49,335 nucleotides of DNA from Leuconostoc lactis KCTC 3528 = DSM 20202 (GCF_014651235.1 NZ_BMWM01000013.1:1-49335); one strand, 5' to 3'; shown: positions 33,851-44,117, numbered from the stretch's first letter. Numbers and translations are program-made. The notes: generated by a model from the sequence alone, not told the origin.

Positions 33851-35911
33851 ATGTCAACATTTTTACTAGAAATTGGATTGGAAGAAGTGCCGGCGCATTT
33901 GGTCACCCCATCAGAAGCGCAACTGGTAACGCGGACAGCAGCCTTTTTAGCCGAACATCGCTTAGCTGTAGGGGAAATTAAGGCTTATTCAACGCCTCGT
34001 CGTTTGGCCGTACAATTATTGGATGTCGCTGCTGAATCAGAAACTTTGTCAGAAGAAAAGCGTGGGCCTTCAATTGACCGTGCAAAAGATGAACAAGGCA
34101 ACTGGACAAAGGCGGCCCAAGGTTTTGCGCGCGGCCAAGGGGCAACGCCGGAAGACTTTGAAGAACGTGATGGCTATGTCTGGCTAACAAAGACAACGCC
34201 TGGTGTGCCAGCGGCAGAAATTTTAGCGCAAATTGGCGATGAAGTTGTCGCACAAATGAAGTTCTCAACGTACATGAAGTGGGCCAACAATGCCTTCTTA
34301 TATGTGCGCCCAATTCGTTGGTTGGTCGCCTTATTGGATGACAAGGTGCTGGATTTCAGTATTTTAGATGTTCAAACAGACCGGATCACGCGGGGTCATC
34401 GTTTCTTGTCAGACGAACAAGTGACGATCCCAACGGCTGAGGATTATGTGGAAACGTTAAGAGCTGCGCATGTGTTGGTTGATGCCGACGAACGTCGCGC
34501 AACAATCAGCCAACAGTTGGCAGCCATTGCGCAAGAAAATGGCTGGGTGTTGCAACTTGATTCTGACAAGTCACAAGACTTATTGGAAGAAGTCAACAAC
34601 ATTGTGGAATGGCCAACGGCCTTTGCGGGTAGCTTTGATGAAAAGTATTTGGCCGTACCAGATGATGTGTTGATGACCTCAATGCGTGAACACCAACGTT
34701 TCTTTTATGTGACCGATCAATCAGGTCAACTCTTGCCACATTTCCTATCAGTTCGTAATGGGAATGATGAACATTTGCGTAACGTGATTGCTGGTAACGA
34801 AAAGGTGCTGGTGGCACGTTTGGAAGATGCTGAATTTTTCTATCATGAAGACCAACAAAAGACGATTGCAGATTATATGGCAAAAGTTGAAAAATTGGTG
34901 TTCCATGAAAAGATCGGGACAGTTTACGAACATATGCAACGTGTCGGCCTTTTGGCAGCTGAATTAGCGGATCGATTAGGTTTCGATGAGACAAAGAAAG
35001 CTGATTTGGCACGTGCAGCTGACATTTATAAGTTTGATTTGATGACGGGCATGGTCGGCGAGTTTGACGAATTGCAAGGTATTATGGGTGAACACTATGC
35101 GCAATTGTTCGGTGAAAATACTGCAGTTGCAACAGCCGTACGCGAACATTACATGCCAACGTCTGCTGCCGGTGAAGTAGCCCAATCAGATATTGGGGCT
35201 GTCTTAGCGATTGCTGATAAATTAGATACCTTGGTGACATTCTTTGCGGCCGATCTTGTCCCATCAGGGTCAAATGACCCTTATGGTTTGCGACGTGCAG
35301 CGACAGGGATTGTTCGTACGTTACAAGCCAAGCAGTGGCGAATTGCGTTAGCGCCATTGCTTGAAAGCTTTATTGCCAAAACAGGTGAGGTATCAAGTCA
35401 TGCTGATACTGCCGCTATCCGTGCCTTTATTTTAGATCGTGTCCGCAAGTTAGCCCTTGATGCTGGCACGCGTCAAGATCTTGTGGCAGCCGGTACTGCT
35501 AATGTCGTGAACTTGGATGTTGTGTACGTGGCACAACGTGTACAAACACTGGCCCAACATGCTGATGATGCGAACTTCCGTGATGTCATTGCGTCATTGA
35601 CACGTGTGTCACGCTTGGCTGTGAAGTATGACACGGATGCGACAGTTGATCCTGCTTTGTTTGAAAATGAAGCTGAAGTGGCGTTGTATGCGGCAACGCA
35701 ATCAATTGATTTGCACACGCTAGTGATGGCGGGCAGTGAAGCTGTTTACCAAGCATTGGCCAACTTACAAGCCCCAATTGCGGCTTACTTTGACGAGACA
35801 ATGGTCAATGTTGACGATGAAGCCGTTAAAAATAACCGCTATGCACAACTGCACTTAATTAACCGCTTGATTTCAGGATTGGGTGATTTAGAAAAAATCG
35901 TTATCAAGTAA
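33851..35911 (+). CDS. glyS: Glycyl-tRNA synthetase beta subunit
   Basis: tRNA-recognition subunit partnering GlyQ. It has 686 residues. N-terminal LLEIGLEEVPAHLV, STPRRLAV near 47-54, FSTYMKWANNAFLYVRPIRW split over 138-157, HQRFFYV near 282-288, and an HD-like region followed by a DALR anticodon domain in the last 120 residues. The 71-base gap after glyQ holds a small hairpin TGACG / CGTCA without a T run. GGAGAAATC ribosome binding site. Confidence 0.96.
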   Translation: MSTFLLEIGLEEVPAHLVTPSEAQLVTRTAAFLAEHRLAVGEIKAYSTPRRLAVQLLDVAAESETLSEEKRGPSIDRAKDEQGNWTKAAQGFARGQGATPEDFEERDGYVWLTKTTPGVPAAEILAQIGDEVVAQMKFSTYMKWANNAFLYVRPIRWLVALLDDKVLDFSILDVQTDRITRGHRFLSDEQVTIPTAEDYVETLRAAHVLVDADERRATISQQLAAIAQENGWVLQLDSDKSQDLLEEVNNIVEWPTAFAGSFDEKYLAVPDDVLMTSMREHQRFFYVTDQSGQLLPHFLSVRNGNDEHLRNVIAGNEKVLVARLEDAEFFYHEDQQKTIADYMAKVEKLVFHEKIGTVYEHMQRVGLLAAELADRLGFDETKKADLARAADIYKFDLMTGMVGEFDELQGIMGEHYAQLFGENTAVATAVREHYMPTSAAGEVAQSDIGAVLAIADKLDTLVTFFAADLVPSGSNDPYGLRRAATGIVRTLQAKQWRIALAPLLESFIAKTGEVSSHADTAAIRAFILDRVRKLALDAGTRQDLVAAGTANVVNLDVVYVAQRVQTLAQHADDANFRDVIASLTRVSRLAVKYDTDATVDPALFENEAEVALYAATQSIDLHTLVMAGSEAVYQALANLQAPIAAYFDETMVNVDDEAVKNNRYAQLHLINRLISGLGDLEKIVIK

Positions 35912-35953
35912 TTGAGCTGCCGCAATAGACTGAAGGATAGAGGCGACAATAAC

Positions 35954-37003
35954 ATGTTAAATATTGCTTATGTTGGTTTTGGTAAAAGTACAAATCGTTA
36001 CCATTTACCGTATTTAAAGTTACGTTTGGATAAATTCCGCGTTGGTCGTGTTGTGACGCCAACACTTGGCAAACGGCCGGCTGATCAAGCTTACTGGGAA
36101 GCAACTGGGACGATTTTTTCAACCGATATACAAGATATTTTGGACGACGACACGATTGATTTAGTGGTGGTCGTCACGCCTTCTAGCAGTCATTTCGCTG
36201 TGACCAAGCAGTTATTAGCTGCAGGCAAGAACGTGCTCGTTGATAAGCCAATGGCAGCTAATCTCGCTGAGGCACAAACATTAGTCCAACTGGCACGTGA
36301 ACAACAGTTGTTTTTGATGCCATACCAATCACGACGCTATGACAGTGATTTTTTAACCGTACAACATATTTTGAATCATGGTTATTTGGGACGTTTGGTG
36401 GAGTTGGAAGTGCACATGGACCATTATCGACCTTCAGACGGGGTGGTCTCAGGCCCTACGATTGATGGGTCACTCTTTGGTCACGGGGTCCATTTAGTCG
36501 ATCAAGTGGTGAGTTTACTCGGGGCACCACAAGCTGCGACCTATGATTTACGAGCAACGCGTGAATTAGGGGCAGACGTCGATGATCAAATTGAAGTGAA
36601 TTTATTCTATGAGGATGCCGTAAAAGCGACGGTACAAACCACCGAATTAGCGATGGTACAACACCCAAAGTGGCAATTACGTGGAACAAAAGGCACGTTT
36701 ATCAAGTATAATGTTGATGAACAGGAAAATGATTTAAAAGCCGGCGTGATGCCAGGTACACCAGGATTTGGTCTTGATGCGCCACAAAATTATGGGCAAC
36801 TGGTTTATGTGAATCAAAGCGGCGATCGCATTGAGAAGCAGATCCCAAGTATCCCAGGGGATTATGGGCGCATTTATGACAGTATCTTTGACACACTTAC
36901 CCATGGCGCACCCAAATTGGTGAGCGATGAACAAATGTTAACGGTGATGACCATTTTGTCGGCGGCTGATTTTAATCATAGTCCGAGTGTCGTAAAATTT
37001 TAA
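35954..37003 (+). CDS. Gfo/Idh/MocA family oxidoreductase
   Basis: NAD(P)-dependent sugar- or inositol-type dehydrogenase of unknown substrate. It has 349 residues from ATG 35954 (MLNIAYVGFGKSTNRYHLPYL); an earlier in-frame start reaches back to the glyS stop but lacks similarity. N-terminal Rossmann domain with GFGKSTNRYH near 8-17, VVVTPSSSHF near 76-85, and the family's EKP motif as DKPM near 101-104. C-terminal alpha/beta domain with GSLFGHGVHLVDQ near 173-185. It sits alone after glyS and before a terminator. Confidence 0.9.
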   Translation: MLNIAYVGFGKSTNRYHLPYLKLRLDKFRVGRVVTPTLGKRPADQAYWEATGTIFSTDIQDILDDDTIDLVVVVTPSSSHFAVTKQLLAAGKNVLVDKPMAANLAEAQTLVQLAREQQLFLMPYQSRRYDSDFLTVQHILNHGYLGRLVELEVHMDHYRPSDGVVSGPTIDGSLFGHGVHLVDQVVSLLGAPQAATYDLRATRELGADVDDQIEVNLFYEDAVKATVQTTELAMVQHPKWQLRGTKGTFIKYNVDEQENDLKAGVMPGTPGFGLDAPQNYGQLVYVNQSGDRIEKQIPSIPGDYGRIYDSIFDTLTHGAPKLVSDEQMLTVMTILSAADFNHSPSVVKF

Positions 37004-37020
37004 TCACGTCCTAACACATT

Positions 37021-37047
37021 AAGTTTGGCAATTTGCTAAACTTTTTT
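37021..37047 (+). terminator. Terminator after the oxidoreductase gene
   Basis: AAGTTT-G-GC / GC-T-AAACTT stem with AATTT loop, then T run. Confidence 0.8.
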
Positions 37048-37093
37048 CATTTTGTCACCTAAAAATGATAGGACAACACATACTGGAGAAGAG

Positions 37094-37981
37094 ATGACGA
37101 ATAGAACAAAAGGCTTGCTGTTTGCAATCCTTGGGCCACTGTTGTGGGGAATTAATAGTGTCGTAGTTGACATGTTATTTGCGCAGGGCGTCAATGCGCG
37201 TTGGTTTGCCACCTTTCGATTGATAGTGGCAGGCGCGGTCTTGCTCGTTTGGGCCTACTTGAAACAGGGGAATCAAATTTTTGCGCCGTTTAAGCGCTGG
37301 CGAGATGCCGGCCATTTGTTAGTATTCTCGTTTTTGGGCATGTTATTTGTCCAATACACGTATATTATGGCGATTGAAGCGGGGAATGCCGCTACCGCAA
37401 CGGTATTACAATTTACGAATCCAATTATGATTGCCATTTTCTTGGCGATTCGACATTGGCAACTACCAGCCCGACAAGATGTTATCGCCATTATTTTTGC
37501 AGTTGTCGGCACGATCTTAATTGCCACACATGGTCAAATTGGCACCCTGGCAATGTCGACCCCCGCATTAGTTTGGGGGTTGCTAGCTGGTGTTGGCGCA
37601 GTCTTTTATACGTTATTGCCGCATCAACTGATTACAAAATTTGGCGCAGTAACGGTGAGTGCCTGGGCGATGGCGATTAGTGGCATTGGGATTAATTTTG
37701 TGAATCCGGTTTGGGTTGACGCGCCAGATTGGCGTTTACCAGTCATTGGGCTGCTTAGCTTTTCAATTCTGATTGGGACAGCGTTTGCTTATGTCGTGTT
37801 TATTCAGAGCTTGGCTTGGATTAAACCAACGGTGGCCAGCACATTAGGTGCCCTGGAACCGTTGATGGGGACGATATTAAGCATCCTGATTTTCCATATC
37901 GCATTTGGCGTGGCGGACATGATTGGCTCAATCTTAATTATTAGCACCGTCTTTATTCAAGCGTTGCGTCGAACAATCTAA
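37094..37981 (+). CDS. EamA/DMT-superfamily transporter
   Basis: 295 residues from ATG 37094 (GGAGAAGAG just upstream), highly hydrophobic, with the ten-span two-repeat plan of the drug/metabolite transporter superfamily. First repeat FAILGPLLWGINSVVVDML and RLIVAGAVLLVWA; second repeat ALVWGLLAGVGAVFYTLL. Typical A-x-EP motif near the end: GALEPLMGTILSILIF. Substrate unknown (amino acids, nucleosides or metabolites in relatives). Monocistronic between two terminators. Confidence 0.9.
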   Translation: MTNRTKGLLFAILGPLLWGINSVVVDMLFAQGVNARWFATFRLIVAGAVLLVWAYLKQGNQIFAPFKRWRDAGHLLVFSFLGMLFVQYTYIMAIEAGNAATATVLQFTNPIMIAIFLAIRHWQLPARQDVIAIIFAVVGTILIATHGQIGTLAMSTPALVWGLLAGVGAVFYTLLPHQLITKFGAVTVSAWAMAISGIGINFVNPVWVDAPDWRLPVIGLLSFSILIGTAFAYVVFIQSLAWIKPTVASTLGALEPLMGTILSILIFHIAFGVADMIGSILIISTVFIQALRRTI

Positions 37982-37987
37982 AAAGGT

Positions 37988-38030
37988 GTGTGGTGTTATG
38001 TTAGAAATAGCATGCCATCACGCTTTTTTT
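37988..38030 (+). terminator. Terminator after the EamA gene
   Basis: GTGTGGTGTTATG pairs with CATGCCATCACGC (one mismatch, three G-T pairs), loop of 10, then seven T. Confidence 0.8.
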
Positions 38031-38040
38031 ATCGGTTTCA

Positions 38041-38049
38041 TGATAAAAT
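38041..38049 (+). promoter_or_regulatory. Extended -10 promoter of lepA
   Basis: TGA plus TAAAAT, the same sequence as before folC. The leader of about 44 bases holds a GCG/CGC hairpin near 38077-38090 and no Shine-Dalgarno close to the ATG. Confidence 0.45.
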
Positions 38050-38099
38050 GAATAGGATAGAATAATTGAAAGAAAGCGCGTTTTTCACGCAATATAAAC

Positions 38100-39953
38100 A
38101 TGACAGAAATTAATTTAGAACAACTTAAAAAGAGACAAAAACATATCCGTAATTTTTCCATTGTGGCACATATTGATCACGGGAAGTCGACGATTGCCGA
38201 CCGTATTTTGGAACATACCCATACGGTGGCAGAACGTGACATGCAAAACCAATTGTTGGATACAATGGATTTGGAACGTGAACGTGGGATTACCATTAAG
38301 CTAAATGCCGTCGAAGTGCAGTATGATGCCAAAGATGGTGAAACTTATATTTTCCACTTGATTGACACACCTGGTCACGTTGACTTTTCTTATGAAGTGT
38401 CACGTTCTTTGGCTGCCGCCGAAGGGGCCATTTTAGTCGTTGATGCCTCACAAGGCGTGGAAGCACAAACGTTAGCCAATGTTTATTTGGCCTTAGATAA
38501 CGGCTTGGAAATTTTGCCGGTCATTAATAAAATTGATCTCCCAGCCGCTGATCCGGAAAAGGTTCGTGCTGAGATTGAAGATGTGATTGGGATTGATGCT
38601 TCAGAAGCCGTGTTAGCTTCTGCTAAAAAAGGGATTGGCATTCCAGAATTGCTGGAAAAGATTGTTACGGATTTGCCTGCACCAACAGGGGATTTGGAAG
38701 CACCATTACGGGCCTTGATTTTTGACTCGGCTTATGACCCATACCGTGGTGTTGTGGTCAACATGCGTGTGCGTGAAGGGATTGTGAAGCCTGGTGATAA
38801 AATTCGCATGATGAACACTGGTGCCGAGTATGAAGTCAATGAAGTCGGCGTGATGTCACCAAATGCGCAAAAGCGTGATTATTTGATGGCTGGTGATGTT
38901 GGTTATTTGACGGCTTCTATCAAAGACATTCATACGACGCATTCTGGTGATACGATTACCAGTGTGGCGAATCCTGCCTCTGAACCGTTGGCCGGTTATA
39001 AGCCGATGACACCAATGGTTTATTCAGGACTATACCCATCTGATAATGCCAAATATACGGATTTGCGTGATGCGTTAGAAAAGTTGCAGTTAAACGACGC
39101 GGCGTTGACATTTGAACCGGAAACATCACAAGCCTTGGGCTTTGGTTACCGTGTTGGGTTCCTCGGGTTGTTGCACATGGATGTGATTCAGGAACGACTA
39201 GAACGTGAATTTGATTTGGATCTTGTGACGACAGCACCTTCGGTTACTTACCGTGTGTTGACCAACGATGGCGAAGAATTAGAAATTGAAAACCCATCAG
39301 AAATGCCGGAGCCATCTAAGGTAAAGGCGATTGAAGAGCCCTATGTTGATGCCCAAATTATGGTCCCCAATGAATATGTCGGCGCCGTCATGGAATTGGC
39401 ACAACGTAAGCGTGGTGAATTTGAAACGATGGAATATTTGGATGCGTCACGTGTTAATGTCAAATATAAGATGCCGTTGTCAGAAATTATTTTCAATTTC
39501 TTTGACAAATTAAAATCAAGTACACGTGGCTATGCCTCACTAGATTATGAAATTTCTGGTTATCGCCCATCTGACTTGGTCAAGATTGATATTTTGTTGA
39601 ATTCTGAAAAGGTCGATGCGTTGAGTTTCATTGTGCATCGTGATTTTGCTGCTGAACGTGGTCGTATTATCACGTCAAAGTTGAAAGAAATTATTCCACG
39701 ACAAAACTTCGAAATTCCCGTACAAGCAGCGATTGGCGCAAAGATTTTGGCACGAACGAATATTAAGGCCTACCGTAAGGACGTGACGGCCAAGATTCAT
39801 ACAGGTGATCCTGATCGTCGTGCTAAATTGTTGGATAAGCAAAAGCGTGGTAAGGCACGTATGAAGTCCGTTGGGACAGTCGACGTCCCACAAGAAGCCT
39901 TTATGGCAGTGTTGAAGACGGAGGATGATACACAATATGCCCGAGGAAACTAA
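38100..39953 (+). CDS. lepA: Elongation factor 4 (LepA)
   Basis: Ribosome-associated GTPase related to EF-G. 617 residues. G1 AHIDHGKST near 23-31, G2 ERERGITIK near 60-68, G3 DTPGHVDF near 88-95, G4 NKID near 141, then domain II, EF-G-like domains III and V, and the LepA-specific C-terminal domain ([17 protein letters not shown] near 580-596). Start ATG fits the conserved N-terminus although no close ribosome binding site is visible. Its last 17 bases overlap the next gene. Confidence 0.97.
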   Translation: MTEINLEQLKKRQKHIRNFSIVAHIDHGKSTIADRILEHTHTVAERDMQNQLLDTMDLERERGITIKLNAVEVQYDAKDGETYIFHLIDTPGHVDFSYEVSRSLAAAEGAILVVDASQGVEAQTLANVYLALDNGLEILPVINKIDLPAADPEKVRAEIEDVIGIDASEAVLASAKKGIGIPELLEKIVTDLPAPTGDLEAPLRALIFDSAYDPYRGVVVNMRVREGIVKPGDKIRMMNTGAEYEVNEVGVMSPNAQKRDYLMAGDVGYLTASIKDIHTTHSGDTITSVANPASEPLAGYKPMTPMVYSGLYPSDNAKYTDLRDALEKLQLNDAALTFEPETSQALGFGYRVGFLGLLHMDVIQERLEREFDLDLVTTAPSVTYRVLTNDGEELEIENPSEMPEPSKVKAIEEPYVDAQIMVPNEYVGAVMELAQRKRGEFETMEYLDASRVNVKYKMPLSEIIFNFFDKLKSSTRGYASLDYEISGYRPSDLVKIDILLNSEKVDALSFIVHRDFAAERGRIITSKLKEIIPRQNFEIPVQAAIGAKILARTNIKAYRKDVTAKIHTGDPDRRAKLLDKQKRGKARMKSVGTVDVPQEAFMAVLKTEDDTQYARGN

Positions 39954-40734
39954 GGATTACCCAAAATCACGGATGGCCAAATATTGGGGTGGGGCACAAA
40001 AGACATTTGTGCAACGTTACCGTGTGATCATTGTGACGGTTTCAGTCTTGGTGATGCTTGGCGTTGTTGGTTTTGCCATCGCACGGATTGGTTTTAACTA
40101 TGATGGTGTCAGTCAGGCAACGCGCCAAAAGTTAGCCAAAAAAGAAGCAACAACCGCGTTATCATTTGGTTTAACAGGGCAGGCATCTGCGCCAAATGTG
40201 AAAGATGTGGTGCATTTAACCCCGGCCGCTTGGCAAAAGGAAATTACGACGAGTATCCAACAAGCGCTTAATCATGGGGATGCTGTGGCTGACCAAGTGG
40301 ACTTTGATGGGAAAACCTATCACAAATCAGAAGTGATGGCAGCGTTATCACGCCATTATTTGGCAACGCTACAACACGATCGCCACTACCGCATTAATCA
40401 GATTACTTTTGATCGTTACCATAATGCGACCGTGTCTTATACGGTTGTGCCAATTGATCTTCCAGCGGCACAAAAGAAAGTACGAGATTACGTCGATGGC
40501 GAATTGAATAAAAAGGCTGATGACGTGCACAAATTATCTGAGCCACAGCTCAGACTCGTTGCTTATGCCATGGTGTCGGATAATTGGCAAAATGTGTTAC
40601 AAAATCAGTTGCCAACAGCTAAGCCAATTCAAGCTAAAATGACCTTACTTTATACCGGCCGCTGGTTACATGGCGACTACCAAGTATCAAAGGAAACACT
40701 CAATAATATTTTAAATACGGGATTAGCAGAATAG
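39937..40734 (+). CDS. Membrane-anchored protein of unknown function
   Basis: 265 residues from ATG 39937, overlapping the end of lepA in another frame. GGAGG at 39920-39924 serves it with a long 12-base gap, while an in-frame ATG at 39925 directly abuts GGAGG. There is a basic N-terminal tail (about 1-30), one membrane span (about 31-53, [20 protein letters not shown]), then a soluble region likely outside the cell with charged helices and a repeated HY/DRHYRI pattern. I do not recognise a family. Overlap with lepA implies co-translation. The next gene starts 9 bases later. Confidence 0.75.
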   Translation: MPEETKDYPKSRMAKYWGGAQKTFVQRYRVIIVTVSVLVMLGVVGFAIARIGFNYDGVSQATRQKLAKKEATTALSFGLTGQASAPNVKDVVHLTPAAWQKEITTSIQQALNHGDAVADQVDFDGKTYHKSEVMAALSRHYLATLQHDRHYRINQITFDRYHNATVSYTVVPIDLPAAQKKVRDYVDGELNKKADDVHKLSEPQLRLVAYAMVSDNWQNVLQNQLPTAKPIQAKMTLLYTGRWLHGDYQVSKETLNNILNTGLAE

Positions 40735-40743
40735 GAGTCTTAA

Positions 40744-41814
40744 ATGTCATTACTTGATACTTTCAAACAATTATGGCCTTTTGGGCAAGATAAGATGTGG
40801 GCGGTTGGTTTTGACCAAGCCTTACCAGTTGAAGATCCTAATGTATTTCTGGCTAAAAAGGTCGCCCGACCACGACCAGCAGCGCATGAATTGTTGGTTA
40901 AAGTCGCTGCCAGTGGTCTCAATCCAGTTGACAGTAAGATGCGCCAAAGTTATCAAGACACTGGGGTTTTTCGCATTCTTGGTTTTGATGCAATGGGTGA
41001 AGTGGTCGCAACTGGCGCTGAAGTATCAAATTTTGCTGTTGGGGATAAAGTTTATTATACTGGTTCGCAACGGCAACAAGGTGCGCATGCGGATTATCAA
41101 GTTGTCGATGCCCGTTTAGTGGGACATGCGCCCCGTGCTTTGACGCCAGCTGAAGCCGCTGCGGTGCCTTTAACAGCGATTACAGCAGTGGAAATTTTAC
41201 ACGATGCTTTTGGATACGATATAACAGCCGAAACCGCTGCCGGCAAGAGTATCTTAATTTTAAATGGTGCTGGTGGTGTCGGTTCGATGCTCATTCAACT
41301 GGCAAAATATTTAGGTATGACGGTGATTACGACTGCTTCGCGCTTAGAATCAGTAGAATGGGTGAAGCAACTAGGCGCTGATTATATCTTAGATTATCAG
41401 CAAGATATCAAAGCGCAATTGATCAAAATTCAACATGAACAAGTCGATAATATTGCGATTTTGCAAGATACCAATACGTATTGGCCATTGGTCTTGACAA
41501 CAATTCGCCCATTTGGTCGCATTGCCAGCATCGTTGAAACAACTGGACCAATTGATATGGGGCCATTGAAAAATATTGGGGCCCAATTTAGCTGGATCTT
41601 TATGTTTGCCAAGGGCAACTATGGTGTCGATATGGCATCACAAGGTGAGGCTTTGAATACGGTCGCCAACTTAATTGATCAACATATCATACAATCGACA
41701 CTCACGACAACATTTGAGGGCCTAACCGTTGAAAATCTGCGCCAAGCAACAGCCATGGTTGAAGCTGGCCACATGATTGGTAAAGCGGTGATTAGACATG
41801 AGGACATAGGATGA
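40744..41814 (+). CDS. MDR-family zinc-less alcohol dehydrogenase / quinone oxidoreductase-like protein
   Basis: 356 residues. GroES-like N-terminal domain (about 35-135) with GLNPVDSKMRQ and GFDAMGEVVATG, and an NAD(P)H-binding Rossmann domain with LNGAGGVGSMLIQLAKYLG near 177-195. It lacks the Cys/His zinc ligands of classical alcohol dehydrogenases. This places it in the zinc-binding-dehydrogenase-like quinone reductase group (YogA/ZADH type); substrate unknown. It overlaps prmA by 4 bases (ATGA), so it may share regulation with ribosome-modification genes. Confidence 0.88.
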   Translation: MSLLDTFKQLWPFGQDKMWAVGFDQALPVEDPNVFLAKKVARPRPAAHELLVKVAASGLNPVDSKMRQSYQDTGVFRILGFDAMGEVVATGAEVSNFAVGDKVYYTGSQRQQGAHADYQVVDARLVGHAPRALTPAEAAAVPLTAITAVEILHDAFGYDITAETAAGKSILILNGAGGVGSMLIQLAKYLGMTVITTASRLESVEWVKQLGADYILDYQQDIKAQLIKIQHEQVDNIAILQDTNTYWPLVLTTIRPFGRIASIVETTGPIDMGPLKNIGAQFSWIFMFAKGNYGVDMASQGEALNTVANLIDQHIIQSTLTTTFEGLTVENLRQATAMVEAGHMIGKAVIRHEDIG

Positions 41815-42689
41815 ACTGGCAAGCAGTGCAAATTACAACACAACCTGAAGCAATCGAAGCGGTATCAGATATTTTGTTACGGGTTGGCGCGGAAGGTGTT
41901 CAAATTGAAGACAAGGCTGAGGTACAAGTCATTGCCTATTTTGCTGATGATGAGCAATTCCCCAAAGTCTTAGCTGCCATTCGTGCAGACCTAGATGAAT
42001 TGGCGCATTTTGGAATCCAGGCGGCACCGGCTACAATGACTGTGAACGGGATTGCCCAGTCTGATTGGGAAAATAATTGGAAACAATACTATCATGCGCA
42101 ACGAATTACACGACATTTGACAGTTGTGCCATCTTGGGAGCCGTTTGAACCACAGCAGGCTGATGAAAAACCAATCGTGATGGATCCCAAACTAGCTTTT
42201 GGGACTGGCACACATGAGACAACGCAGTTGATGATGCAAGCCCTTGAAACAGTTGTACGTGGTGGTGAGTCGATGATTGATGTGGGAACGGGGTCCGGTG
42301 TTTTGGCCGTTGCGGCCAGACAATTAGGCGTTGGCCCAATTTTAGCCACGGATATTGACGATATGGCAGTGGCTGTAGCGAAAGAAAACTTGGCGTTAAA
42401 CCCAGTAGCCGCAGATATTCCTGTCGTAGCCAGCGATTTATTAGCGGACGTGACCGTTGCGCCAGTTGATTTAATTGTTGCTAATATTTTGGCCGATGTC
42501 ATTGCGCGTCTCATTCCACAAACAATCCCACTCCTGAAGCCAAACGGTTATTTCTTGGTATCTGGGATCTATGACGCGATTGCCCCAGAAATTGAACAGC
42601 AACTGGTATCACATGGCTATCATGTGGTGCAAAAAGCACAGATGGGTGAATGGCATAGTTATATTGCAAAACGAGAGGAAACGGAGTAA
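41811..42689 (+). CDS. prmA: Ribosomal protein L11 methyltransferase
   Basis: Methylates lysines and the N-terminus of L11 using SAM. 292 residues. Substrate-recognition N-terminal domain (about 1-110) with DWENNWKQYYH near 84-94. Methyltransferase motif I DVGTGSGVLAVAA near 160-172, DIDDMAV near 181, and VANILADVI near 223-231 (catalytic N-x-L region), FGTGTHETT near 130-138. Coupled at both ends: 4-base overlap upstream and TAATG overlap with rsmE. Confidence 0.95.
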   Translation: MNWQAVQITTQPEAIEAVSDILLRVGAEGVQIEDKAEVQVIAYFADDEQFPKVLAAIRADLDELAHFGIQAAPATMTVNGIAQSDWENNWKQYYHAQRITRHLTVVPSWEPFEPQQADEKPIVMDPKLAFGTGTHETTQLMMQALETVVRGGESMIDVGTGSGVLAVAARQLGVGPILATDIDDMAVAVAKENLALNPVAADIPVVASDLLADVTVAPVDLIVANILADVIARLIPQTIPLLKPNGYFLVSGIYDAIAPEIEQQLVSHGYHVVQKAQMGEWHSYIAKREETE

Positions 42690-43426
42690 TGCAACGTTAT
42701 TTTCTTAAGCAACCAATCGCTGATGACATTGTCCTCACAGATGAGCAAGATGTTTTTAAGCATTTTGGTAAAGTGTTGCGTGCACGCGTCGGCTCGCAAG
42801 CAGAGTTTGTCAGTCAAGATCAAGAGGTGGTCGTTGGTGAAGTCGTAGCGATTACACCAACGGAGATGACCCTAAAAGTGGTCTCGCGGTTAACGGAAAA
42901 TGTAGAATTGCCAGTTCAGGTCACGGTAATCGTGTCGCCGTTAAAAAATGATCGGTCTGATTGGTTTGTTCAAAAAGCCACGGAACTTGGTGTGCATCGC
43001 ATTATTTTTACAACGATGACACGCACAGTGGCTGATTGGCGGAAACAACAGCTTAAAAAAGCGATGCGTTTAGAAAAAATTGCGCAAGCAGCAACAGAAC
43101 AGTCGCATCGTTTGATGATTCCGACCATTGATTTTTTATCGTGGTCAGAAGTCTTGTCGTTACCCAAGCAAGCTGGGATAGTCGCTTGGGAAGAATCTGC
43201 GCGCGAGGGCGAAGTGGGGACGCTTGTTCAAGTCGTCAAGCCCTTACCAGCGGGGGCGACACTGGCCCTGGTGTTTGGGCCTGAAGGCGGCCTCACAGCT
43301 GATGAAGTGGCGGCCTTAAGTACACATGGGTTTAAACCAGCAGGGCTAGGGCCACGCATTTTACGTGCCGAAACGGCACCATTGTATGCCTTATCGGCAA
43401 TTAGTGTTTTAAAAGAATTAAATTAA
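42689..43426 (+). CDS. rsmE: 16S rRNA (uracil1498-N3)-methyltransferase
   Basis: SPOUT methyltransferase acting on U1498 of 16S rRNA. 245 residues. PUA-like N-terminal domain (about 1-70), then the knotted domain with KATELGVHRIIF near 96-107, EQSHR near 137, FGPEGGLTADEV near 193-204, and LGPRILRAETAPLYAL near 218-233. prmA-rsmE order is conserved in Firmicutes. Confidence 0.96.
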   Translation: MQRYFLKQPIADDIVLTDEQDVFKHFGKVLRARVGSQAEFVSQDQEVVVGEVVAITPTEMTLKVVSRLTENVELPVQVTVIVSPLKNDRSDWFVQKATELGVHRIIFTTMTRTVADWRKQQLKKAMRLEKIAQAATEQSHRLMIPTIDFLSWSEVLSLPKQAGIVAWEESAREGEVGTLVQVVKPLPAGATLALVFGPEGGLTADEVAALSTHGFKPAGLGPRILRAETAPLYALSAISVLKELN

Positions 43427-43430
43427 TTTT

Positions 43431-43460
43431 TTGCCACAAAACATAACATTGGGCTACTAT
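43431..43460 (+). promoter_or_regulatory. Promoter upstream of the small membrane protein
   Basis: TTGCCA, 18-base spacer, TACTAT. A second TATAAT at 43478-43483 lacks a -35. Confidence 0.5.
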
Positions 43461-43519
43461 ATTAACGTACGCTGTAATATAATCAGATAAGATAGAATTG
43501 TTATTAAAGGTGGTCACGG

Positions 43520-43957
43520 ATGAAAAAGACGTTTAAAAAATATTATGGTTATCAATGGTTGGCTGCGATTATATTTGGCTGGGGCCTACCTTTCTTGGGT
43601 GAACTAGCAGGTTGGACGAGTTTGCATAAGGTGATCTTTATTTATATCATCCTTAATAGTGCTTACATGTTGTATCTCGGTTATGATGTTCGCCGCCATG
43701 GTTATTCACCCGTCACATTATTATTAATGCCAATCATTTTTGCATTAGTTGCGACACTTTGGTTAGGTTTAGTGTCGATATCATACGGCTTTTATTTCAG
43801 TTTATTATACGTTGTCTTAAGCCTCTTTACTTTTTTGGGTGATACACGAGATGATCCAGATGAAAATTTGATTCCAATTGAAAATGGTTTTCATGATTTG
43901 AATTCTGGTGAGTCCGAAACGTTCCAAATACCGGTTGAAGGTGGCTTTAAATCGTAA
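43520..43957 (+). CDS. Small membrane protein of unknown function
   Basis: 145 residues with about four membrane spans in the first 110 (AAIIFGWGLPFLG, VIFIYIILNSAYMLYLGY, LLLMPIIFALVATLWLGL, FYFSLLYVVLSLFTFLG). An acidic hydrophilic tail follows (about 111-145, rich in Asp, Glu and Asn). The N-terminus is basic, predicting an inside orientation. No family recognised. AGGTGG lies 8 bases before the ATG. Single gene between rsmE and a strong terminator. Confidence 0.75.
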   Translation: MKKTFKKYYGYQWLAAIIFGWGLPFLGELAGWTSLHKVIFIYIILNSAYMLYLGYDVRRHGYSPVTLLLMPIIFALVATLWLGLVSISYGFYFSLLYVVLSLFTFLGDTRDDPDENLIPIENGFHDLNSGESETFQIPVEGGFKS

Positions 43958-44000
43958 TATCAACCCAGATTAGTCAGGGATTGTGTTGGAATAAAGTTAT

Positions 44001-44029
44001 GAAAAAGCGCGACCTTTCGCGCTTTTTCT
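44001..44029. terminator. Terminator after the small membrane protein gene
   Basis: Perfect 11-bp stem GAAAAAGCGCG / CGCGCTTTTTC with loop ACCTTT; symmetric A and T runs. Confidence 0.92.
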
Positions 44030-44117
44030 GTTATAGTTATAACAGGTATTTTTACAGAACTGTGTTTGGTGATTGAGATAAAACAACCTGAACATAGCGA
44101 TAATGGAGGAAATTTAA

